Source of the DNA: Lentisphaerae bacterium GWF2_38_69
GTDB lineage: Bacteria; Verrucomicrobiota; Lentisphaeria; Victivallales; GWF2-38-69
Assembly: GCA_001803205.1 (NCBI GenBank)
Contig: MHBE01000055.1
Coordinates: 1-61,641 of the forward strand
Reading direction: 5' to 3'
Length of the DNA stretch: 61,641 nt
Shown here: positions 55,705 through 61,641 of the stretch, piece after piece
Layout: each line of letters begins with the position of its first letter
Position numbering within the stretch: position 1 is the stretch's first letter
Translations under genes and position numbers: made by a program
Notes under the pieces: generated by a model
The model's database searches: none
What the model was told of the DNA's origin: nothing
What the model saw: the letters and a program-made list of their open reading frames with translations, nothing else

Positions 55705-58152
55705 ATGAAATCGCAATTCAGTAAAAGAATGAGTCAGTTTATTTTATTTGCTATTCTTTTTCCATTTATTCAAATAACTTCATTTTCGGCAGATTCTTCA
55801 AATCCATCAGTTCAAAATAATACGATATCAGATTCAATTGCATCCGAAAGGGAAACTGCTGTATCTTCAGAATCAGATAAAATAAGAAAAAATATCGCCG
55901 CATTCGTATCTGCCGGAAAGTTTCAGGATGCTGAAAAGGAATACTCAAAACTAACCGAGCTCTACGAAACTCTTGGAGATACCCGTTATGCGCAGATAAA
56001 ACGCTCTCTTCTCCTAAGTGATAAGAATGTGTTTTACAAGAAGTGGGCAGATTATCTGGAAGATCAGGCAGCTAATGCTTACCTGAATAAAGAGTATGAC
56101 AAGTCGATAAAACTTTCAGAAGAATCCATTTCAGCTATAAAGAAAATCAATCCAAAGCAAATTACTCAAAATGGACGAACCCCCTTTTCCTTGTTTGAAC
56201 CAACTAGAATACGCAAACCTGACACATCAACGCAAAATAATCTGATTCAAGATTCAAAATACGAACAGCTCAACAATCAGTTTGAAAATGAGACAGATAT
56301 GGATAAAGCTCTCCCTGTCTACAAACATCGGATTATGGACTTGGACATATATATTACTGAAGCTCAAGTTTACATGAAAAACAGAGATTATGAAAAGGCC
56401 AAAGAATCACTGGAAAAAGCTCTTATCCTTGATCCTTACAATTACAAAGCCATGACAATGCTAAAAACACTTTATTCGAATCTTCTTAGAGCAGGAAAAG
56501 CTAGATCACTCAATGAAGCTTACGAAGCAATTGCCGAAACTCAATGGTTGAATAATGAAGCGATCCTTCCAAATGTAGCGACAGAAAATGAAGACTTAAA
56601 AGTAATTGAGGCTGAATCAGATTTAATGGGAAAAATGAAGGAAAAACTCGAAACTCTGATCATTCCTAAAATTGACTTTGAAGAAGCGTCTGTTTCATCG
56701 GTTATCACATATTTAAGCAGAGAGAGTAAAATTGCTGATCCTGATGGGAAAGGAATAAATATAATCTTAAGACTGTCAAATACCCAGCAAGAACCTAAAC
56801 CTGTCACTCTCCAGCTTGACGATCTGCCTATTGGAGAAATTATCCGATATGTATGCTTGTATTCAGGTTTGAAATACAGAATTGAAGACGATGCAGTAAT
56901 AGTAGGAGACGATTCAATATACAAAATGGATACTAAGTTTTTCAACATAAAATCAGGATTAATCAACTCAATTGTTTCTAATCTGGATATTAATGATAAA
57001 GCTGTCAGCACTGATGATAAAAATTTCTATGATACTTCTTCAATGCTTACGAAATCTGTGGTAGGAGAGCAGAAAGTTATTTCAGCTGAACTTCAAAGTT
57101 ATTTTCTGCAAAGAGGTTTGCCTTTTCCTCCTGAATCCAGCATTGCCTGGGACAGCAAAACAGGGATGCTGATAATTACCAATACTCCTGACAATCTCAG
57201 AATAGCAGAAAGCCTTATAAAAGAAATCGATGTGAATATACCATTGGTGCTTATAGAAGCTAAATTTATCGAAATAAATCAGAATGAACTTGAAGAAATT
57301 GCCTTTAAGTGGAGTTTACAATACACTCCAGGCAAAACAGATATATCTTCTAATCCTACAACTTTGGATAACCCTAATGCAAATCAATCAATTATACAGC
57401 ATTACGAGAATCCAGGCGGCACGAGTCAGGCATATACTGAATATGGAGCCCTCATTAATGATTTAAATATCAGCTACAATGACTTTAATCTTCGGTTCTG
57501 GATGTACGCTTTGGAACAAAGCGAGACAAAGGAATTACTTTCTTCCCCTAAGGTCATTACCAAAAGCGGCTCCCAGGCTCTCATACGGATGGTTACCCAG
57601 AAATATTACCCTAACAGCTGGACAGAACCTGAAGTAACTGCAGAAGCTGCCGATGCAGGGTCTACTGTGGATGTAACCTTTTCAGGTCCTGAATTTACTG
57701 ATCCTACGGATCTGGGAATCATACTCTATGCCACTCCTACAGTAAGTCCAAATAACCATACAATCCTTCTTGACCTGAAGCCGCAGGTAATTGATTTTGT
57801 TGGCTGGGATGACTATGCATATAATATAACCAAACAATCAGGAACTGATACTACTCTTTATAATGCCCCTGTCAAAATGCCTCAAATATCTCACAGAGAC
57901 CTTGTTACAAAAGTAAAAGTTTATGACGGAGAGACAATTGTTCTGGGAGGGACTATTTCCGAACACGCTGTCTATGTCGACGATTCAATGCCTTTTTTAT
58001 CTGAAATCCCTATTGCGGGAAGACTTTTCCGTTCTAAATATCAGCAAATAGAAAAAGTGAATTTATTGGTGTTCGTCAGCGCAAGACTTATTAACCCTGA
58101 TGGTACTCCCTATAGAGAACAAACCAATAAATTCTTCGATTTCGAAAGGTAA
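55705..58152 (+). CDS. TPR-containing secretin, copy 1 (PilQ/GspD superfamily)
   Basis: 815 residues from ATG 55705; an ATG at 55675 would overlap the previous gene and displace the signal peptide. Signal peptide ~1-30 ends near SFSA. TPR-like helices lie at ~55-110 and ~205-280. A secretin N-domain precedes (~315-420), then N-domain VLIEAKFIEINQNELEEIAF and the C-terminal beta-barrel domain (~590-805) with VYDGETIVLGGTISE and PFLSEIPIAGRLFRSK. Forms the outer-membrane gate of a pilus or type II secretion-like machine. Followed by a paralogue. Confidence 0.9.
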   Translation: MKSQFSKRMSQFILFAILFPFIQITSFSADSSNPSVQNNTISDSIASERETAVSSESDKIRKNIAAFVSAGKFQDAEKEYSKLTELYETLGDTRYAQIKRSLLLSDKNVFYKKWADYLEDQAANAYLNKEYDKSIKLSEESISAIKKINPKQITQNGRTPFSLFEPTRIRKPDTSTQNNLIQDSKYEQLNNQFENETDMDKALPVYKHRIMDLDIYITEAQVYMKNRDYEKAKESLEKALILDPYNYKAMTMLKTLYSNLLRAGKARSLNEAYEAIAETQWLNNEAILPNVATENEDLKVIEAESDLMGKMKEKLETLIIPKIDFEEASVSSVITYLSRESKIADPDGKGINIILRLSNTQQEPKPVTLQLDDLPIGEIIRYVCLYSGLKYRIEDDAVIVGDDSIYKMDTKFFNIKSGLINSIVSNLDINDKAVSTDDKNFYDTSSMLTKSVVGEQKVISAELQSYFLQRGLPFPPESSIAWDSKTGMLIITNTPDNLRIAESLIKEIDVNIPLVLIEAKFIEINQNELEEIAFKWSLQYTPGKTDISSNPTTLDNPNANQSIIQHYENPGGTSQAYTEYGALINDLNISYNDFNLRFWMYALEQSETKELLSSPKVITKSGSQALIRMVTQKYYPNSWTEPEVTAEAADAGSTVDVTFSGPEFTDPTDLGIILYATPTVSPNNHTILLDLKPQVIDFVGWDDYAYNITKQSGTDTTLYNAPVKMPQISHRDLVTKVKVYDGETIVLGGTISEHAVYVDDSMPFLSEIPIAGRLFRSKYQQIEKVNLLVFVSARLINPDGTPYREQTNKFFDFER

Positions 58153-58221
58153 ATGACTATATATTAAAAATAAATAATAGTTTCACAAATGGATTTAAAA
58201 TTGAAATAGAGATGAACCATA

Positions 58222-60555
58222 ATGAAATATAAGCTTCTTTCAGTTGTTATTTTTCTTTTACTTGTTTTTGATTATTTTTCCGCTGAAGAGTCTTCTCCAA
58301 ACGAAATAGCAAATCAGGCAGCTGTCATTCAGCAGGCAAAAAAACAGGATACAGATACTTTATTGCAAGAAGCTAATAGCGCATATATTGACAAAGATTA
58401 TCCAAGAGCTAAAGATTTATATCTTAAGGCTATTTCCAATATTTCATCTATATCTGGCTCCAATACTAACACTGCTCAAAAGAAAATATCAAGTATCACA
58501 GATTCTCTTTCAAATGTATATACTGCATGGTCACAGGAATTAATTGAAAAGGCAAAAAAAGACTCTTCTCCTGATCAGATTGATAATTCCATAGAATTAT
58601 GCAAAGAGGCAAAAGAAATGAATCCAAAATGCTCTGCACTTGCGGACAGACTTATTGCTTATTATACAGAAAATAAAAAAATTATATCTTATAAGGAGTC
58701 TGTTTCTACAGATAAGGTGCTTCCTGACAATAAAGAAAAAGTTCACAATATTGATGTCTTATATGAACAGGGAAAGCTTCTTTATAGCAATAAATTATAT
58801 AACCAGGCAAAAGATAAGTTCCAGGAACTGCTTTTTATCGATCCATATAATACCAATGCAATTGAATATATAAGGCAGATTAACCTTAAAATAGCATCAG
58901 CGGGAGATTACAGGACAGAAATAACCGCCACTGAGAGATCTGCTGAAATTGAATGGGAAAAGCTTTCACCAATTATGTCAAGAACTCTTAGCGGAGAAAG
59001 AGTTGATCTTATAGAAGCAGAAACTTCCGGAAGAAAAGGGTCTTTTGATTTGCTGAATGAAAAGCTTAAATCAATCATAATAAAAAATATCTCTTTCGAA
59101 CAAGTTCCTATAGATACCGCGATAGCTTTTCTTAAGAGTGAAAGCCAGAAAGAAGATCCGACAGGAAAAGGAGTGAATTTTTTCCTGGATATAAAGCCTA
59201 TAGCGCCGCCACCCCAGGAGCAAAATACAACGCAGCAGTCCAGTAACGCAAATGCTGAAGGATGGGAAGAAGGAAACAATACTTCTTTACAGGAAGAAAG
59301 TATCGCAAACCAATATCTGGTAACAATGGTACTGGAAAATATCCCCCTTGGCAAAGCCATTGATTACATTTGCAAAGCCTCAGGACTCAATTATAAAATA
59401 GGCAGATACGCTGTAGAAATTTACTCTTCCGGTATCCATGATGATAATTTAGATACAGAAGTTATACCTGTCGAAAGAGAAGTTTTCCTTGATTTTGCAG
59501 GCGATAACAAAAGCGCGGATATGAAACAGTTTTTCAAAGAAAGAGGCGTAACTTTTTCTGATGATGCCACATGTGTTTACGACCCTAAAATAAGCAGACT
59601 GATAGTCAGGAACAATCCTTCGGAAATTGAGAAAATTAATAATATTATTTTCAATCTAGAGAAAACTTTACCGCAGGTTTCTATTGCAGCAAAGTTTGTA
59701 GAAATGAGACAAAAGGATTTCCAGGAACTGGGATTTGAGTGGCAATTCAATAAAACAGGTGGAGATGTAAATGTGCAAAATCCTAATCAGATAAACAGGT
59801 TCGCTGATGATGTTAATCCGTCCCTTCTTGATCCTCCGAAACCGGATAAAGAGTTTGGCCTTCTTTACAATACCGGAGGCTATGAAATTGGCGGCACCAT
59901 GCACGCTCTTGAACAAAATCAGAGAACAGAAGTATTGTCAGCTCCTAGAGTTACTACAATAAGTGGACAAAAAGCTACTATCAGATTAATAACTGACAGA
60001 TATTTTCCTATCCAGTGGACAGAGCCTAGTATAGATGAAACAACTGGAACAGTTGGAGCCAATATAACAGTCATCACCCCAACTACGCCAGAAGTAACTA
60101 TGGACGATCCCACTCCTATAGGAATAAGACTGGATGTAACGCCGCAGGTCAGCTCAGACAATTATACAATAGACATGGTGCTCGAACCGCAGGTACAGGA
60201 TTTCGTTGGCTGGACTGAATACGAATATACATCAACAGATACCAGATACGACAGTGATGTGTTAGGAACAGTGATGATGCCTGAAATTACCGCGAGAAAT
60301 ATACAAACTCAGGTAAGGGTTTATGACGGAGAGACTGTTATTCTCGGAGGCGTTTACAAAGATAGCACTCAAATTGTAAACGATAGTGTTCCGATTTTTG
60401 GAGACATTCCACTTGTAGGCCGTTTATTCCAGTCACAAATAGAGGTTCCTGACAAAACGAATCTTCTGATCTTCACAACTGTTCAGCTTATCAGACCTGA
60501 CGGAACTCTGCTGCGCCCTGCAAGGAATGCTGGCTTGCCTACTTTCCGCGATTAA
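58222..60555 (+). CDS. TPR-containing secretin, copy 2 (PilQ/GspD superfamily)
   Basis: 777 residues, paralogue of the preceding gene with the same order: signal peptide (~1-20), TPR-like region (~45-220), secretin N domain, VSIAAKFVEMRQKDFQELGF and secretin core (~555-765) with VYDGETVILGGVYKD and PIFGDIPLVGRLFQSQ. It differs by a Pro/Gln/Asn-rich insert near residues 325-355. Seventy bases after copy 1; the pair ends at the palindromic terminator. Whether they form mixed or separate pores is unknown. Confidence 0.9.
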   Translation: MKYKLLSVVIFLLLVFDYFSAEESSPNEIANQAAVIQQAKKQDTDTLLQEANSAYIDKDYPRAKDLYLKAISNISSISGSNTNTAQKKISSITDSLSNVYTAWSQELIEKAKKDSSPDQIDNSIELCKEAKEMNPKCSALADRLIAYYTENKKIISYKESVSTDKVLPDNKEKVHNIDVLYEQGKLLYSNKLYNQAKDKFQELLFIDPYNTNAIEYIRQINLKIASAGDYRTEITATERSAEIEWEKLSPIMSRTLSGERVDLIEAETSGRKGSFDLLNEKLKSIIIKNISFEQVPIDTAIAFLKSESQKEDPTGKGVNFFLDIKPIAPPPQEQNTTQQSSNANAEGWEEGNNTSLQEESIANQYLVTMVLENIPLGKAIDYICKASGLNYKIGRYAVEIYSSGIHDDNLDTEVIPVEREVFLDFAGDNKSADMKQFFKERGVTFSDDATCVYDPKISRLIVRNNPSEIEKINNIIFNLEKTLPQVSIAAKFVEMRQKDFQELGFEWQFNKTGGDVNVQNPNQINRFADDVNPSLLDPPKPDKEFGLLYNTGGYEIGGTMHALEQNQRTEVLSAPRVTTISGQKATIRLITDRYFPIQWTEPSIDETTGTVGANITVITPTTPEVTMDDPTPIGIRLDVTPQVSSDNYTIDMVLEPQVQDFVGWTEYEYTSTDTRYDSDVLGTVMMPEITARNIQTQVRVYDGETVILGGVYKDSTQIVNDSVPIFGDIPLVGRLFQSQIEVPDKTNLLIFTTVQLIRPDGTLLRPARNAGLPTFRD

Positions 60556-60620
60556 CTTTCGCACTGCTATTTTATGCAAATTACGGAATGAAACTGGCTA
60601 GTAAAGCGAAAATAAGAAGA

Positions 60621-60650
60621 AAAAGGCTGCAATTGCAGCCTTTTTTATTG
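60621..60650. terminator. Symmetric bidirectional terminator
   Basis: AAAAGGCTGC and GCAGCCTTTT form a 10-bp stem around AATT, with T-runs on the right and A-runs on the left, so it can stop both the secretin operon and the minus-strand fragment at 60671. Confidence 0.9.
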
Positions 60651-60670
60651 GATATAAATTGAAACAAAAA

Positions 60671-60790
60671 TTAGCCTTTGTGTTCGAACATATCTCTGAT
60701 TTTTTTGCCTGTAACTTCAAGGATATGATCTCCTAGTGCTTTTCTCTTTGCAAGAAGGTTTGGAGCGTCGTTTTTGTCATGCTCAACCGC
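60671..60790 (-). pseudogene. C-terminal remnant of a truncated gene, family not recognised
   Basis: About 38 residues ending KKIRDMFEHKG, followed by a stop and the symmetric terminator, which is what the 3' end of a real gene looks like. Upstream (higher coordinates) the frame runs into the transposase fragment at about 60783-60790, so the gene body is cut off. I could not name the protein. The longer minus frame up to 60943 is antisense to the transposase and not real. Confidence 0.45.
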
Positions 60791-61333
60791 TGGATCCAGG
60801 AGAATGATTTCAAGTATATGATAAGGCATTTCGGACTCAATGAAATAACATCCTATCAGACTGTAGAGTATATTGATATAAGAGAGAGCTGCACTGATGA
60901 ACTCAAAATGCTTACCATGGAAAAGAAAACCCTCAATAAACATGAAAGCAAAATAGACAAAGTCATTTCAGAAAATAAGTGCAGGTTCCTGGCAGACAAG
61001 AAGGCATACCTTGATGCCGTCAAAATTACGGCAAGAAATATCTTTTATCTCTTGAGCAGAATATTCAGGCCGATCTATAATAACTACAGGAATGATCACC
61101 AGATACTCAGAGAACTTCTCAGGTCTCGCTGGACTCTGATTTCCTGCGGTTCTTTTATGAAAGCAGAACTTGATGTTACAAGAATTTTCCAGCCGGAACA
61201 GCTTAATAAAATAAATCTGTTCCTTGGCGAAATATCTGAAAACATTAACTCTTCAAAGTGTTTTGAGAAACCTATAAAGCTTGTTATCAGGAAAGTGAAA
61301 ATATCAAAAATACAGAAATTACAGATCGTTTAA
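60783..61333 (+). pseudogene. C-terminal half of a transposase, probably the same family as the left-end remnant
   Basis: About 180 residues starting abruptly at NRWIQENDFKYMIRHFGLNE, which matches the RWSQENFFKYM motif following the catalytic core in this transposase family. Later YLDAVKITARNIFYLLSRI aligns in position with DTVKMIAYRAETSMA of the left copy. The catalytic core is missing, so it is inactive. The C-terminus differs from the left copy, so it is a related but different element. The ATG at 60779 is probably fortuitous. Confidence 0.6.
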
Positions 61334-61445
61334 CTTGCGATTGGTGCAATTTTAATTTAGCCTCAAATTAGTGAGCTCTGTGGCGCCAACAAAGCCATGT
61401 CAAAAGGAATTGTTGGTATTTATATAGATATGAATATTAACATGA

Positions 61446-61641
61446 GAGCGCCAAGTTAAGCTGGTGCAAACAAGTTGGAAAAAACCCAACCTAGGTAAAG
61501 CCTAACCAGCAGCCTAGAACTGAACCTCGCATATGGCAAGGTAACAAACCATATGAAGCCGAGGGAAAGGCAGTCTGTCAGCCGCAATGCGTAAGCTCAG
61601 CGTGAAGGTATTCAGCCCCGAAATATTAATTGTTCCGAGAG
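61446..61641 (+). mobile_element. Probable group II intron, 5' part of domain I (runs off the window)
   Basis: From GAGCGCC (61446), similar to the GUGYG intron start, the sequence has conserved-looking helices and motifs: paired AAGTTGG/CCAACCT, GTAAAGCC, AGCAGCCTAGAACTG, CATATG arms around GGCAAGGTAAC, GCCGAGGGAAAGG and CTCAGCGTGAAGG. These are blocks I recall from bacterial group II introns with retron-type ORFs, which would lie beyond the right edge. The 5' boundary is uncertain; an alternative start is near 61380 (GTGGCGCC). Confidence 0.55.

Noticed and set aside
60791-60943. Upper part of the minus-strand frame ending at 60671
   Set aside because: It is antisense to the transposase fragment; only the part below about 60790 looks like a real C-terminus.
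1-61641. CRISPR arrays, rRNA and tRNA genes
   Set aside because: No regularly spaced repeats and no tRNA or rRNA signature were found in the intergenic gaps by eye.

Overview
The window is 61.6 kb of AT-rich bacterial chromosome, densely coding and mostly housekeeping, with mobile-element debris at both ends. The cell is a diderm: LolC/LolD, two secretins, a PilM-type pilus platform, a parvulin-type periplasmic chaperone and UDP-sugar genes for surface polysaccharide all point to an outer membrane. It also carries genes better known from Firmicutes (McsA/McsB arginine kinase, two Asp23 proteins with an AmaP-like anchor). The pilus-like operon (PilM/PilN fusion, two membrane proteins one of which has a calcium-binding insert, TPR-secretins) resembles in order the Amuc_1098-1102 type locus of the PVC superphylum. 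A PVC-related lineage such as Lentisphaerota, or another deep-branching diderm candidate phylum, is the best guess; this is inference, because no rRNA is present. Genetic code 11 fits: TAA, TAG and TGA all end intact genes.

Layout. 1-2.3 kb: the C-terminal end of an Rhs/YD-repeat protein, then a decayed transposase. 2.3-8.0 kb, minus strand: tig-clpP-clpX followed by two UDP-HexNAc genes (C4-epimerase and 6-dehydrogenase). 8.3-11.6 kb, plus: aspS-pepD. 11.6-12.9 kb, minus: a DMT transporter and a QueD/PTPS protein. 13.1-23.3 kb, plus: mazG, cimA, a small secreted hydrophobic protein, a DUF721 protein, an orphan peptide-ABC ATPase, then the classic rsmD-coaD-yceD-rpmF-plsX-fabH run, a lipoprotein and a parvulin chaperone, ending at a clear terminator. 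23.3-25.5 kb, minus: rsfS, an unknown protein and rodA. 25.8-34.5 kb, plus: a double NDK-domain protein, ftsK, a RodZ-like protein, aroQ, accB-accC, asp23-asp23-amaP and maf. 34.5-40.8 kb, minus: lolC-lolD-mcsA-mcsB, a multi-TM PAS histidine kinase and a pteridine-reductase-like SDR.

40.8-51.1 kb holds genes that together suggest use of pyrimidines as nutrients: cytidine deaminase, a uridine phosphorylase of the animal UPP1 type, a single-chain PreT-PreA dihydropyrimidine dehydrogenase, a broken NCS1 permease, a MarC protein, a class III (beta-alanine/omega-amino acid:pyruvate type) aminotransferase and an MmsA-type semialdehyde dehydrogenase. Cytidine would go to uridine, uracil and dihydrouracil here; beta-alanine would go to malonate semialdehyde and acetyl-CoA. 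The two middle steps (dihydropyrimidinase, beta-ureidopropionase) are not in the window.

51.4-60.6 kb, plus: an operon with a near-consensus promoter encoding a PilM-PilN fusion, two inner-membrane proteins and two paralogous TPR-secretins, ending at a symmetric terminator. 60.7-61.6 kb: the tail of a minus-strand gene cut by a fragment of a transposase from what looks like the same family as the left one, then the 5' part of a probable group II intron running off the window.
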